This document shows positions 37,392 to 46,825 of a stretch of DNA of 64,000 bases, in pieces. The position numbers were made by a program, and so were the translations under genes. The stretch is taken from NCBI GenBank assembly GCA_003216435.1, contig QCIW01000002.1, positions 62,001-126,000 on the forward strand, given 5' to 3'. Each line of letters starts with the position of its first letter. The stretch's first letter is position 1. This DNA comes from Prochlorococcus sp. AG-402-N21 (lineage in GTDB: Bacteria; Cyanobacteriota; Cyanobacteriia; PCC-6307; Cyanobiaceae). The notes beneath the pieces are model-generated. The model had not been told where the DNA came from. It worked only from the letters and a program-made list of their open reading frames with translations, and did no database searches.

Positions 37392-38642
37392 ATGAATTTA
37401 TTAGATATTTACTTTGAAGATTACAACTCATTTGGAATAATGGCAGCAAAAATGTGGATTAGGGATGGAAGTCGTTGTGATCCCAAAGGACAAAAAGGGG
37501 CTCATCAATTGCTTGGTTCATTACTAAATAGAGGTTGTGGTCCGTATGACTATCATAAGGTTGGAGATCTTATAGAAGGTTGTGGAGCATCATTAAATTG
37601 CGAAACATATGAAGATGGTCTACTTATAAGTCTTAAATGTATGGAACAAGATGCGTATCAACTTACCCCTTTAATTGGCTGGATGATTGAAGAGCCGCAT
37701 CTAAAAGCTAGTCAAATAGCCCTCGAAAAGGAACTTAGTATTCAAGCTTTAATTAGACAAAATGAGAACCCATTTTATGTTGCATTTGACAGCTGGAGAC
37801 GAATAGCTTTTAGTGCTGGTCCATATGAGCATGACCCACTAGGTTCAATTAAAGATCTTGAAACAATAGGAAAAAATGAACTACAAGCTATTTCTAAAAA
37901 ACTCTCTTTAAGAAAAAAAGTCCTTGTCTTCTCAGGGTCATATCCTAAAAAATTAATCGAGGATATAACCCAAATGAAACCATTTAATTTACTTAATAAC
38001 TATAAAATTGAAAATTCGACTAAGCCTTCTTTCTTACCACATAACCATTCAAAACGAGAATGCTCTATCAATATTGAATTCAAAGAAACCAATCAGGTCG
38101 TTTTAATGCTCGGTCAGCCTACAACAAGCTATTGCCATAAAGATGACCTATGCCTACGCCTACTTAGTTGCCATCTAGGAGTTGGCATGTCAAGCGAATT
38201 GTTTCTCGAATTAAGAGAGAAATACGGCGTTGCCTATGATGTTGGAGTGCATCATCCCATAAGAGAAACAGATTGCCCATTCATTGTTCATGCCTCAACA
38301 AGCGAAGAGAAATCAGGACTTACCTTGAAACTGCTTCAGAAAGTGCTCAATGATATAAAAAAACACCCTCTTACAACTGAACAACTTTCGTTGGCAAAGG
38401 TTAAATACAAAAGTCTAATAGCACATAGCACTCAAACCGTTTCACAATGTGCTGAGAGAAAAGCTCATTTACTAGGCCTCGGATTAGCCTCAGATCAAGA
38501 TAAATTTAATCTAAAAAAAATTGAATCCATAACCAGCGATGAGCTTATTGCGGCTGCAACCAAATACCTAAGCTCTCCAATACTAAGCTTATGCGGACCA
38601 AAAAGGAGTGTGAAAAAGCTTGCTGATCAATGGCTTAACTAA
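37392..38642 (+). CDS. M16 peptidase-family partner, non-catalytic
   Basis: The 416 residues share the M16 fold (SLLNRGCGPYDYHKVGDLIEGCGASLNCETYEDGL, YGVAYDVGVHHP, ISLKCMEQDAYQLTPLI) but the HxxEH zinc motif at the position found in its neighbour is replaced by GAHQLLGSLLNRG. That is typical of the R/Y-containing non-catalytic subunit of M16B heterodimers. It starts four bases after the catalytic subunit stops. It converges on the SipA-like gene with four bases of overlap. Confidence 0.85.
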   Translation: MNLLDIYFEDYNSFGIMAAKMWIRDGSRCDPKGQKGAHQLLGSLLNRGCGPYDYHKVGDLIEGCGASLNCETYEDGLLISLKCMEQDAYQLTPLIGWMIEEPHLKASQIALEKELSIQALIRQNENPFYVAFDSWRRIAFSAGPYEHDPLGSIKDLETIGKNELQAISKKLSLRKKVLVFSGSYPKKLIEDITQMKPFNLLNNYKIENSTKPSFLPHNHSKRECSINIEFKETNQVVLMLGQPTTSYCHKDDLCLRLLSCHLGVGMSSELFLELREKYGVAYDVGVHHPIRETDCPFIVHASTSEEKSGLTLKLLQKVLNDIKKHPLTTEQLSLAKVKYKSLIAHSTQTVSQCAERKAHLLGLGLASDQDKFNLKKIESITSDELIAAATKYLSSPILSLCGPKRSVKKLADQWLN

Positions 38643-38869
38643 GCTTGTGCATCCTCAGAATCCTGCAAAGAAAGGTTTGCCAAAGGAATCACAAATGTAC
38701 CTCTCCTGAATCTAACCTCAGCACTCTTCATAGGTTTTAATCCAACAATTTCACCTAATTCGTCGAGTGAAACTAGATCTGGAGGTCGAAGTATAGGCAT
38801 TGGATCATTGGTTTTTAAATATTGCAATGGAGAATTTAATGAAACTTTGGCGCCGAGGTATAAATCCAT
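38639..38869 (-). CDS. sipA: SipA-like regulator (DUF3148)
   Basis: The 76-residue protein has the core motif LQYLKTNDPMPILRPPDLVSLDELGEIVGLKPMKSAEVRFRRGTFVIP. It matches the small SH3-like SipA/DUF3148 family that binds the histidine kinase NblS and modulates its activity towards RpaB. Length is typical (about 70-80). If correct, it links photosynthetic stress signalling to light and nutrient status. It overlaps the M16 partner gene by four bases on the opposite strand. Confidence 0.75.
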   Translation of the reverse strand: MDLYLGAKVSLNSPLQYLKTNDPMPILRPPDLVSLDELGEIVGLKPMKSAEVRFRRGTFVIPLANLSLQDSEDAQA

Positions 38870-39021
38870 GATAATTCGAATGAGAAAATTAATTGCTAAT
38901 CAAACCTCTTAAAAGAAGTCATAGGATTACCTATTAAAGGAGAAAACCTTCTTTTATATTTCAAAAAAAGTAGCGCTTGACAAGCATATGCATCAGGATG
39001 GGAGGAAATTGAAACACATTT

Positions 39022-39594
39022 GTGAGAGGTCTGAAAATCTTCACTGGGACACTTGCCGGATTAATGATAATAATCATTGGGGCCTTAACTCCTGCTGCAA
39101 TTTTAATTCCAGACTTTAGTTTTATCCCGAATATTCTACCTTTAAAAATTTCCTGGCAGCTTCCATCTGTTCTGCTATGCGCAATAGTTTGTGGACCAAA
39201 ACCTGCCGCAATTGCTTCTATATCCTATTTAACAATAGGGATTTTCTACCTCCCAATATTTCATGGTGGTGGAAGTATTGGCTATTTATTAACTCCTGAG
39301 ATTGGATATCTAATTGGATTTACACCAGCTTCCATACTTACTGGTGCATTAGCAAAGAATGAAAAAACAAATCGATTAATACGTCTAACACTAATCTCAA
39401 TGCTAGGGATGATAGTGATTCATATTACTGGCATAATAAACTTGCTTTGGGGGGGATTAACAGATAGATGGTCAGAATCAACTATCGATCTTTTGATTTC
39501 TTATAGCCTAATTCCAATAGCCAGTCAATTCCTGATTTGTCCATCAATAGCCTTAATTTCACTCGCAATAAAACAAATTCTATTTATAAAATGA
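39022..39594 (+). CDS. bioY: BioY biotin transporter, S component
   Basis: The 190-residue integral membrane protein has about six helices and BioY family features: AAILIPDFSFIPNILPLKISWQLPSVLLCAIVCGPK, FYLPIFHGGGSIGYLLTPEIGYLIGFTPASIL. BioY binds biotin and acts alone or with an ECF energising module, which is absent nearby. The start is GTG, with GGAGGA as a Shine-Dalgarno sequence about 19 bases upstream, and its stop overlaps the lspA ATG by one ATGA quartet. Confidence 0.9.
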   Translation: MRGLKIFTGTLAGLMIIIIGALTPAAILIPDFSFIPNILPLKISWQLPSVLLCAIVCGPKPAAIASISYLTIGIFYLPIFHGGGSIGYLLTPEIGYLIGFTPASILTGALAKNEKTNRLIRLTLISMLGMIVIHITGIINLLWGGLTDRWSESTIDLLISYSLIPIASQFLICPSIALISLAIKQILFIK

Positions 39595-40055
39595 ATAAGC
39601 AATTAATCACCTTTAAGTCAATCATACTTATCGCAGTTATCATTGCAACAATTGATCAGTATACAAAATACTTAATTATAGAGAAACTTAAAATAAGCAA
39701 CATTCCTGTAAATTTAGCCTACATATTTCAATTAAGACTAGTTAAGAATACAGGTGCAGCATTTAATTTGTTAAGCAACAATACCACCTTTCTCAGCTTT
39801 TTAAGTTTAATAGTAGGAATATCTATTATCTTTTGGCTATGGTACAATCAACCCTTGATTTTAATTAGAGGCTTAGGGATGGGATTCCTCTTGGGTGGGA
39901 CAATTGGAAATGGTCTTGATAGATTTAGACTTGGCTTTGTAATTGACTTTATTGAAATAAAAGCTATAAACTTTCCCATATTTAACCTTGCTGATATATC
40001 TATTAACCTCGCAATTTTTTTACTTTTGCTAGACAACCTAAGGAGCAAGAAATGA
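39591..40055 (+). CDS. lspA: Lipoprotein signal peptidase LspA
   Basis: LspA cleaves the signal of prolipoproteins at the lipobox in the plasma membrane. The start chosen is the ATG at 39591, in an ATGA overlap with bioY, giving 154 residues, the normal size. It has four helices and the active-site aspartates in TIGNGLDRFR and FNLADISINL, plus DQYTKYLI and RLVKNTGAAFNLL. A longer frame from 39537 would lie inside bioY and is not needed. Confidence 0.93.
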   Translation: MNKQLITFKSIILIAVIIATIDQYTKYLIIEKLKISNIPVNLAYIFQLRLVKNTGAAFNLLSNNTTFLSFLSLIVGISIIFWLWYNQPLILIRGLGMGFLLGGTIGNGLDRFRLGFVIDFIEIKAINFPIFNLADISINLAIFLLLLDNLRSKK

Positions 40056-40095
40056 AATCAATTTATTCGCTTAAATTCTACAGTTAATATCAATA

Positions 40096-41634
40096 ATGAC
40101 TCGCAAAAGACTAATTTTTTTAATTCTAGTTAGCCTGCCATTTTTGATTATAGTCTCATCTCTAATTGGATTATTAATACGTCTGATTAACTTTCAAACA
40201 ATCATCATAAGTATTATTCTAATAACATTATTTTCTAGATATGCTCGATCTCCTTTAGCAAATAAAATAATTAATAAGATTTTCAAGAAAAAATTAAACT
40301 ATAAATATTTCAATTCATCTATTAAAAGTAAAAAGGACGCGGCAAAACAAAGCCTAGAAAGCCTCGACTACTTAATTAAAAGGATACAAAACAACGTAGA
40401 GGTAGAAGCCTTAAAGCAAGAACGAGAACGAGTTGAAGATGAATTATCTCGAGGTGATCTAGAAGTAGTTATCTTTGGAACTGGTTCCAGTGGGAAGACC
40501 TCTTTAATCAGAGCCCTCTTAAATGAAATAGTAGGAGATATTGCCCCCTCATTTGGATCCACGATTATCAGTGAGTCTTATAGACTCCGGTTAAGAGGGA
40601 TCAACAGAGGGATTCAATTAATTGATACACCTGGAATTCTAGAAGGAGGAGAAGCTGGACGTTTAAGAGAAAAAGATGCACTAACAAAAGCCAGTCGAGC
40701 AGATCTAATGATTGTTGTTGTAGATAGAGATCTAAGAAAAACGGAATTTAAAATGATTAAAAGCCTTGCGATGGTAGGGAAAAGACTCTTTTTAGTTTTA
40801 AATAAAGTTGATCTCTTGGGGATAGAAGAAGAAAGACGATTGTTATCAGTCCTTAGAAGACGTACACAAGAGCTAATTCAGCCTGAAGATGTTATTACCA
40901 CCACAGCATCGCCTCAAACAATTCCACAGGTAGGAACTAATCCTTATCAACCGCTACCAGAAATAGATGATCTAGTTAGAAGATTGGCAAAGGTTCTATA
41001 CGATGAAGGAGAAGAACTGCTTTCAGATAACATCCTTCTTCAATGTCGAAACCTAGGAAAAGTAGGGAAAAATATTCTAAATAGCCAAAGAGCAAAATTA
41101 GCCAAGAAGGCTGTAGATAGATATGGGTGGATAAGCAGTGGTGTAGTGGCAATAAATCCACTGCCAGGAGTAGAACTACTTGGCACAGCAGTTGTTAACG
41201 CACAGATGGTAATTGAAATCGCAAAAGTATATGGCGTTCAATTGACAAGGGCCAGAGCGAAAGAACTAGCCTTATCCGTAGGCAAAACAATTACAGGATT
41301 AGGATTAGTGCAAGGCGGCTTAACCATAGTAAGTACTTCACTTGCAATGACCCTACCAGGCTTAGTTGTGGGTCGAGCAGTTCAAAGTGTTACTGCGGCG
41401 TGGTTGACACGTCTTGCAGGAGCAAGCTTTATTACATATTTCAAACAAGATCAAGATTGGGGAGATGGAGGGATGCAAGAAGTAATTCAACGTCAATATG
41501 ATATTGATCGCAGGGAGGAAAGCTTAAGAAAATTCATAGACAAAGCACTCGAAAGAATAGTCGAGCCATTGAAAAGAAATCAACGTAGGCAGCTCCCACC
41601 GCGCCAAAGGCCTCGGGGGGAGGTGGAGTCATAG
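40096..41634 (+). CDS. Membrane-associated Era-like GTPase with DUF697 domain
   Basis: The 512 residues have two N-terminal transmembrane helices (about residues 5-30 and 33-48), a GTPase domain with G1 VIFGTGSSGKTSLIRAL, G3 LIDTPGILEGGEAG, G4 LVLNKVDLLG and an SAK-like TTASPQ, and a C-terminal DUF697 (YcjF-like) domain with hydrophobic helices (VSTSLAMTLPGLVVG). DUF697 GTPases are typical of cyanobacteria and plastids; the function is unclear. Its 3' end overlaps the convergent 70-residue gene by 101 bases. Confidence 0.9.
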   Translation: MTRKRLIFLILVSLPFLIIVSSLIGLLIRLINFQTIIISIILITLFSRYARSPLANKIINKIFKKKLNYKYFNSSIKSKKDAAKQSLESLDYLIKRIQNNVEVEALKQERERVEDELSRGDLEVVIFGTGSSGKTSLIRALLNEIVGDIAPSFGSTIISESYRLRLRGINRGIQLIDTPGILEGGEAGRLREKDALTKASRADLMIVVVDRDLRKTEFKMIKSLAMVGKRLFLVLNKVDLLGIEEERRLLSVLRRRTQELIQPEDVITTTASPQTIPQVGTNPYQPLPEIDDLVRRLAKVLYDEGEELLSDNILLQCRNLGKVGKNILNSQRAKLAKKAVDRYGWISSGVVAINPLPGVELLGTAVVNAQMVIEIAKVYGVQLTRARAKELALSVGKTITGLGLVQGGLTIVSTSLAMTLPGLVVGRAVQSVTAAWLTRLAGASFITYFKQDQDWGDGGMQEVIQRQYDIDRREESLRKFIDKALERIVEPLKRNQRRQLPPRQRPRGEVES

Positions 41635-41746
41635 AACCTCTTGAATCTAAAATTACTATCAAAATCAAATAAAGGACTCCGATTAAGACTGAAATTCCAC
41701 CAGTAATTATTGCCAAAGCTTTTTTACGTGAGAATGGATCTGACAT
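41534..41746 (-). CDS. Small single/double-pass membrane protein, DUF3188-like
   Basis: The 70 residues begin MSDPFSRKKALAIITGGISV and contain a strong hydrophobic helix (residues 10-32, AIITGGISVLIGVLYLILIVIL), then a Pro-rich turn (SMTPPPPEAFGAVG) and a short C-terminal segment. It resembles the short cyanobacterial DUF3188 family, but I am not certain. The last 101 bases lie opposite the 3' end of the GTPase gene, so its C-terminal 30 residues are constrained by both frames. It stops 3 bases short of the PLP decarboxylase's end region at 41750. Confidence 0.6.
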   Translation of the reverse strand: MSDPFSRKKALAIITGGISVLIGVLYLILIVILDSRGSMTPPPPEAFGAVGAAYVDFFSMARLFFRVLCL

Positions 41747-41749
41747 TGT

Positions 41750-43129
41750 CTATGAATTCACTGACTGGTTTATAAGCATTGCAAGTTTATCTAAGTGACT
41801 GAATTGTGTATGAGGATTACCTAAAACTACTTTCAAATAATATTTTCCATTATAGAAAGGCCTAGAAACCATAAAATTCTGATCTAGTAAATGTTGACGT
41901 GTTGTATTAGACCATGAATATGAAATCGATTTATCAGCATTTTTGGGGGTTAAGGCAATCAAGTGCAATGGGCCAGAGGCAATAAAGAATTTCGATGCGT
42001 CAATATGCTTTTGAAGATATTCGCGACGCTCAATAGCTTGTTCTAGCAAAAGCTGAATGCCCTTGTCACCCAGCTGTCTTAACCCTAACCAAAGCTTAAA
42101 GATGTCAGCAGGGCGAGTTCCCTGTATACCAATTTCACCTCCATGAAAATCATCCCCAACAACAGGTTCTAGATAAGGAATATCAGTGCCAAAGCAAGAA
42201 TTCAGTTCAGTCCTATTTGCAACAAGTAGTAAAGAAGAAGTCTTAGCTACTCCTAATATTTTCTGAGGATTAATTGAAACTGAATTAGCCAAAGAAATCC
42301 CATCTACCAAATGAGAAGTATCTTTTATTAAGCCAAAAACTCCTCCGATTGCGCCGTCAATATGAAACCAAATATCCTCACGAAGACAGAATTCAGCAAT
42401 TTCCTTTAATGGATCAATCGCCCCTCGAATAGTTGTCCCAGCAGTTGCAACAACTGCAAAACATTTAAGTCCATTAGCTCGCAATTGTTTTAGTTCATCA
42501 AATAAAGTATCAACCAAAATCTGACCTTCTTCATTTGTAGAAACTCTACGCAAAGAATTTGGGGAGAGGCCCATTATGCCTACAGCCTTTAGAAGAGAAG
42601 TATGTGCATCTGAACTCGCAAGAATTACGACATTAGGATTACTTTGAAGATTCGCTTGCTTACGGGCTAAAACCAATGCCATTAAATTACTTATTGTTCC
42701 GCCACTTGCAAGAACGCCTCCACTTCCTGAAGACATTCCAATCCTATGAGCAATCCAATCGCATACCTTTTTTTCTAGCTTGGTAAAACCTGGAGATAAT
42801 TCATTAGCTAATAAATTATTATTAAGACCAGCAGAAACAAGATCTGCAACAATCGAGGAGGTAAGAGGAGGGGGATCTAAATGAGCAAGAGATCCTGGAT
42901 GAGAAGGTCTATATGCTCCATTCATTAAGATCTGAATATCTTTTAATAATGCTTCATTAGAAAGTCCTTCTAAACTAGGAGGAATATCAGGCAAATAGCT
43001 TGAAGTTGGTAATGGAGCAGCATCTCCTGTTTCCGCAAACCAATTACAGAGTTTGCCAGAAGCTTCCTCTAAAAAGGATCTCAATTTAGGATCAAGCTGA
43101 TCGGGTGAAGCAAAAGGTTCCAAAGACAA
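41750..43129 (-). CDS. Group II PLP-dependent amino acid decarboxylase
   Basis: The 459 residues have the fold type I PLP layout of glutamate/aromatic/diaminobutyrate decarboxylases: ASGGTISNLMALVLARKQAN, the PLP-stacking DIWFHIDGAIGG near residue 252 and the Schiff-base Lys in SVSINPQKILGVAKTSSLL (NPQK). The N-terminal PSHPGSLAHLDPPPL motif is typical of L-2,4-diaminobutyrate decarboxylases, the usual annotation in Prochlorococcus. The exact amino acid cannot be fixed by eye. It is divergent from tadA by 79 bases. Confidence 0.85.
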   Translation of the reverse strand: MSLEPFASPDQLDPKLRSFLEEASGKLCNWFAETGDAAPLPTSSYLPDIPPSLEGLSNEALLKDIQILMNGAYRPSHPGSLAHLDPPPLTSSIVADLVSAGLNNNLLANELSPGFTKLEKKVCDWIAHRIGMSSGSGGVLASGGTISNLMALVLARKQANLQSNPNVVILASSDAHTSLLKAVGIMGLSPNSLRRVSTNEEGQILVDTLFDELKQLRANGLKCFAVVATAGTTIRGAIDPLKEIAEFCLREDIWFHIDGAIGGVFGLIKDTSHLVDGISLANSVSINPQKILGVAKTSSLLLVANRTELNSCFGTDIPYLEPVVGDDFHGGEIGIQGTRPADIFKLWLGLRQLGDKGIQLLLEQAIERREYLQKHIDASKFFIASGPLHLIALTPKNADKSISYSWSNTTRQHLLDQNFMVSRPFYNGKYYLKVVLGNPHTQFSHLDKLAMLINQSVNS

Positions 43130-43207
43130 AGATGATTTTATATAAAGGATTTCATTTGATCATCAGAAAAACTTTATTCCTTTTTGTTCCATTCTTAGTC
43201 TTATTTA

Positions 43208-43723
43208 TTGAGAATCAAACTACTAAATCAAACCTTGTCAAAAACAATCAAACTTAGCAGCATTAAAATAGAAGAGTGGATGAAGATACTTCTTGATAGA
43301 GCTCAAGCAAATGGAGAAGAAGGTGAAGTCCCTGTGAGTGCAGTAGTCCTAGATAGTGACGGACGATGTATTGGACATGGAAGAAATCAAAGAATGAAAA
43401 AAAATGACCCTATCGGCCATGCAGAAATAATTGCAATTAGACAAGCTGCTTGGATTAAAAACGATTGGAGGCTTAACGATTGCACATTAATTGTGACTTT
43501 AGAGCCATGCCCAATGTGCGCTGCAGCACTTATTCAAGCAAGGGTTGGGCAAGTAATTTATGCAGCCTCAGATTTCAAAAGAGGAGCTTTGGGCGGAACT
43601 ATTGATTTATCAAAGCATGAAAGTGCCCACCATAAAATGGCAATCAAAAAAGGTGTTTTAAAAGAGCAAGCAAGTCTTCAATTGGGAGAATGGTTTAAAA
43701 AAAGAAGATCATTTAATTCCTAA
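43208..43723 (+). CDS. tadA: tRNA adenosine-34 deaminase TadA
   Basis: TadA converts A34 to inosine in tRNA-Arg(ACG). The 171 residues have the deaminase zinc site: PIGHAEIIAIRQAA (HAE) and LEPCPMCAAALIQARV (PCxxC), and VPVSAVVLD. The frame from TTG at 43208 adds 24 residues before the ATG at 43280. The motif KIEEWMKILLDRAQ aligns with the conserved helix EYWMRHAL... of E. coli TadA, so the TTG start or one close to it is preferred over the ATG. Confidence 0.93.
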   Translation: MRIKLLNQTLSKTIKLSSIKIEEWMKILLDRAQANGEEGEVPVSAVVLDSDGRCIGHGRNQRMKKNDPIGHAEIIAIRQAAWIKNDWRLNDCTLIVTLEPCPMCAAALIQARVGQVIYAASDFKRGALGGTIDLSKHESAHHKMAIKKGVLKEQASLQLGEWFKKRRSFNS

Positions 43724-44879
43724 ACTTAGGAAGTTCAGATTCAAATAAATTCAAAATCTTTTCGACATTCTCCTGCCTTGAGTTATATCCCATTAAGCCA
43801 ATTCTCCAAACTTTACCCGCTAAATCTCCCAAACCCCCTCCAATTTCCACTCCAAATTTGTTTAACAAATGAAGACTAAATTCTTTCCCATTAACCCCTG
43901 GAGGAATGCAAACTGTGCTTAAAGTTGGCAATCGCAAATCGATGGGGACATGAAGTTCTAAACCTAAACTCTGAAGACCATCCCAAAGTGCTTCGGCATT
44001 AGATCTATGACGAGCCCATGAATTTTCCAATCCTTCCTCTGCTAACAAACGGAGCGCTTCTCTAATACCGAAATTCATGTTTACTGGTGCAGTATGGTGA
44101 TAAACCCTGTCACTGCCCCAATACTTGTTTAACAAAGAAACGTCTAAATACCAATTAGGTACTTTTCCTTTCCTGTTATTTAGTTTTTTCTCAGCACGTT
44201 CATTAATACTAAAAGGTCCTAGCCCTGGAGGACAACTCAGACCTTTTTGACTGCAACTATAAGCAAGATCGATCTTCCAATCGTCAAGATAAAGAGGAAC
44301 ACCGCCAAGAGAAGTTACCGTATCAAGCAGCAACAAACAGTCATGCTTTCGGCAAAGATCTCCGATTCCATTCATAGGCTGGCAAACACCTGTTGAAGTT
44401 TCAGCATGAACTATTCCAAAAAGAGACGGTTTGTATTTTTCAAAAGCATTTTCAATCTCTTCTAAAGAAAATGCTTCTCCCCAATTTTTCTCAATAGTAC
44501 AAACCTTTGCCTTATATCTATCAGCCATATCTGCCAATCTATGTCCAAAATAACCTTTAATTGCAATTAAGACTGTATCTCCAGGTTCAACAATGTTGGC
44601 AATAGTTGCCTCCATGGCTGCGCTTCCTGTCCCACTCATTGGGAGAGTCAAACGGTTATCAGTTTGCCACGCATATCTAAGAAGCTCTTGGACTTCACCC
44701 ATTAAAGAAACATAAAAAGGGTCTAAGTGTCCTACAGGATTCAAAGCGAGAGCTTTTAGAACCGAAGGGTCCGAATTAGAAGGTCCTGGCCCAAGTAAAA
44801 GCCTTTCAGGAACTGAAATTGCTCCAAAGCCTTTTTTATGCCGATTATCTACTGAAGAAAGAATTTCGGTTGACAACAA
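43713..44879 (-). CDS. Class V aminotransferase (serine/alanine-glyoxylate aminotransferase)
   Basis: The 388 residues show ERLLLGPGPSNSDPSVLKALALNPVGHLDPFY, MSGTGSAAMEATIANIVEPGD and the PLP-Lys motif LAYSCSQKGLSCPPGLGPF, all typical of the SPT/AGT branch. In cyanobacteria this enzyme handles glyoxylate from photorespiration, making glycine with serine or alanine as donor. Its 3' end overlaps the 3' end of tadA by 11 bases on the opposite strand. It is divergent from glnA with 193 bases between. Confidence 0.9.
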   Translation of the reverse strand: MLSTEILSSVDNRHKKGFGAISVPERLLLGPGPSNSDPSVLKALALNPVGHLDPFYVSLMGEVQELLRYAWQTDNRLTLPMSGTGSAAMEATIANIVEPGDTVLIAIKGYFGHRLADMADRYKAKVCTIEKNWGEAFSLEEIENAFEKYKPSLFGIVHAETSTGVCQPMNGIGDLCRKHDCLLLLDTVTSLGGVPLYLDDWKIDLAYSCSQKGLSCPPGLGPFSINERAEKKLNNRKGKVPNWYLDVSLLNKYWGSDRVYHHTAPVNMNFGIREALRLLAEEGLENSWARHRSNAEALWDGLQSLGLELHVPIDLRLPTLSTVCIPPGVNGKEFSLHLLNKFGVEIGGGLGDLAGKVWRIGLMGYNSRQENVEKILNLFESELPKFRN

Positions 44880-45000
44880 GATTCGTCATTTATCTACTTA
44901 AGAGCCTATACAGCAAAGGTGTTATTACGGAAAAATTTTATAGTTTTTGCAATAGCCAATAAAAATAATTAAGTGGAGATCCTAAAAAGTATCAAGAAAG

Positions 45001-45039
45001 GTACCCGTTGATACAAAACGAGAGAGAAGCTCTTATTAT
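45001..45039 (+). promoter_or_regulatory. NtcA-activated promoter of glnA
   Basis: GTACCCGTTGATAC at 45001-45014 fits the NtcA consensus GTA-N8-TAC exactly. A -10-like TATTAT (TAN3T) lies at 45034-45039, with 19 bases between them, in the place expected for a class II NtcA-activated promoter (which usually has about 22). This is the standard architecture for nitrogen-controlled glnA in cyanobacteria. The glnA start is 34 bases downstream of the -10. Confidence 0.85.
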
Positions 45040-45072
45040 TTTCTGTTAAGGAAATTAAGTTCAAGGAAAGCC

Positions 45073-46494
45073 ATGGTTAAATCATCTCAAGACGTTTTAC
45101 GCCAAATCAAGGATGAAGGTATAGAGCTGGTTGATCTTAAATTTACTGATTTGCATGGCAAGTGGCAGCATCTAACCCTAACCAGCGAAATGATAGAGGA
45201 AGAATCTTTCTCCGAAGGATTAGCTTTTGATGGATCTTCTATTAGAGGTTGGAAAGCAATAAATGAATCAGATATGGCTATGGTTCCTGATCCAAGTACA
45301 GCATGGATAGACCCTTTCTATAAGCACAAGACCCTTAGTTTAATTTGTTCCATTCAAGAGCCAAGGACTGGGGAACCCTATGCAAGATGTCCACGAGCTC
45401 TAGCCCAAAAAGCCCTAAATCATCTATCTAATACAACCCTCGCCGATAAGGCATATTTTGGGCCCGAGCCTGAGTTCTTTATTTTTGACGATGTTAGATA
45501 TGACTCAAGTGAAGGAAGCAGCTCATATAGCGTTGACACAATTGAAGCCCCATGGAATACATCGCGAGTTGAAGAGGGAGGAAACCTTGCTTACAAAATT
45601 CAATACAAAGAAGGTTATTTTCCTGTAGCGCCAAATGACACAGCCCAGGATATTCGTTCTGAGATGCTCCTCTTAATGGGTCAATTGGGTATACCAATTG
45701 AAAAGCATCATCACGAGGTCGCTGGAGCTAGTCAACACGAGTTGGGAATGAAATTTGCACCATTAATCAACGCAGCCGATAATGTGATGATCTATAAATA
45801 TGTAGTGAGGAACGTAGCTAGAAAATATGGGAAAACTGCAACATTCATGCCAAAACCAGTCTTCAATGACAATGGTACTGGAATGCATGTTCACCAGAGT
45901 TTATGGAAAGGTGATCAACCTTTATTTTTTGGAGAAGGAACCTATGCAAATCTTTCTCAAACAGCAAAATGGTATATAGGTGGGATTCTCAAGCACGCTC
46001 CATCATTTTTAGCTTTTACCAACCCCACAACAAACAGCTATAAGCGACTTGTACCTGGATTTGAAGCCCCTGTAAACTTAGTTTATTCTCAAGGAAATAG
46101 ATCGGCAGCAGTCCGAATCCCTCTAACTGGACCAAGCCCTAAAGCTAAAAGATTAGAATTTAGGTCTGGAGACGCATTGGCTAATCCTTATATCGCATTC
46201 TCCGCAATGATGATGGCTGGATTAGATGGAATTAAGAACCAAATAGATCCAGGAGAAGGATTTGACGATGATCTGTTCGAATTACCAGCAGAACAACTTG
46301 CAAATATAAAAACAGTTCCATCATCTTTAAATGGTGCCCTAGATGCACTCAAAGCAGACAATGGTTATCTAAAAGAAGGTGGCGTATTCACTGATGACTT
46401 CATTGACAATTGGATCTCTATAAAATACGAAGAGGTACAACAACTTCGCCAGAGACCCCATCCTCATGAATTTTTCATGTACTACGATGCCTAA
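45073..46494 (+). CDS. glnA: Glutamine synthetase type I
   Basis: GlnA condenses ammonium and glutamate into glutamine, the main entry of nitrogen in cyanobacteria. The 473 residues have [55 protein letters not shown] and [10 protein letters not shown] with the adenylylation-region analogue in [15 protein letters not shown], typical of GSI-beta. It is preceded by an exact NtcA box and followed by a 331-base gap before the methyltransferase gene. A Tyr in the adenylylation loop position is not used in cyanobacteria. Confidence 0.98.
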   Translation: MVKSSQDVLRQIKDEGIELVDLKFTDLHGKWQHLTLTSEMIEEESFSEGLAFDGSSIRGWKAINESDMAMVPDPSTAWIDPFYKHKTLSLICSIQEPRTGEPYARCPRALAQKALNHLSNTTLADKAYFGPEPEFFIFDDVRYDSSEGSSSYSVDTIEAPWNTSRVEEGGNLAYKIQYKEGYFPVAPNDTAQDIRSEMLLLMGQLGIPIEKHHHEVAGASQHELGMKFAPLINAADNVMIYKYVVRNVARKYGKTATFMPKPVFNDNGTGMHVHQSLWKGDQPLFFGEGTYANLSQTAKWYIGGILKHAPSFLAFTNPTTNSYKRLVPGFEAPVNLVYSQGNRSAAVRIPLTGPSPKAKRLEFRSGDALANPYIAFSAMMMAGLDGIKNQIDPGEGFDDDLFELPAEQLANIKTVPSSLNGALDALKADNGYLKEGGVFTDDFIDNWISIKYEEVQQLRQRPHPHEFFMYYDA

Positions 46495-46825
46495 AGATAA
46501 AATACTATTGCGGTAGAATTTTTGATTTAATAAATTCAAAGAAGAAACTTCTTATTTACCAAACAAAAACTATAACTTAAATATCACAAAATCGACTATC
46601 TCTAATAGTATATAATTAAGCTATAATTAATTCGATAATATAGTTATATTTAAATTTAAAAAATATTTCAAGAAAACTATTTAAATTTTGAGTAAACCTT
46701 TTAAGCCTTAGAAAGATTTATCTATAACAAATAATCTAAAATAAATTCAAAATTGTTAGTAAATAGAGGATTTACCTGCGACGAAGAGATATTTCTGTTC
46801 AAATGGTATCAGCTTGTATAGGTAA
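46495..46825. other. AT-rich gap after glnA
   Basis: This 331-base non-coding gap is very A/T-rich, with runs such as TTTAAATTTAAAAAATATTT and several short inverted AT repeats. No tRNA, no strong terminator with a T tract and no small frame that looks real was seen. The last 60 bases may hold the promoter of the methyltransferase gene that follows. Confidence 0.5.

Noticed and set aside
45001-45072. glnA leader as a glutamine riboswitch
   Set aside because: The short leader lacks the conserved loop sequences of the cyanobacterial glnA RNA motif; the NtcA promoter explains the region.
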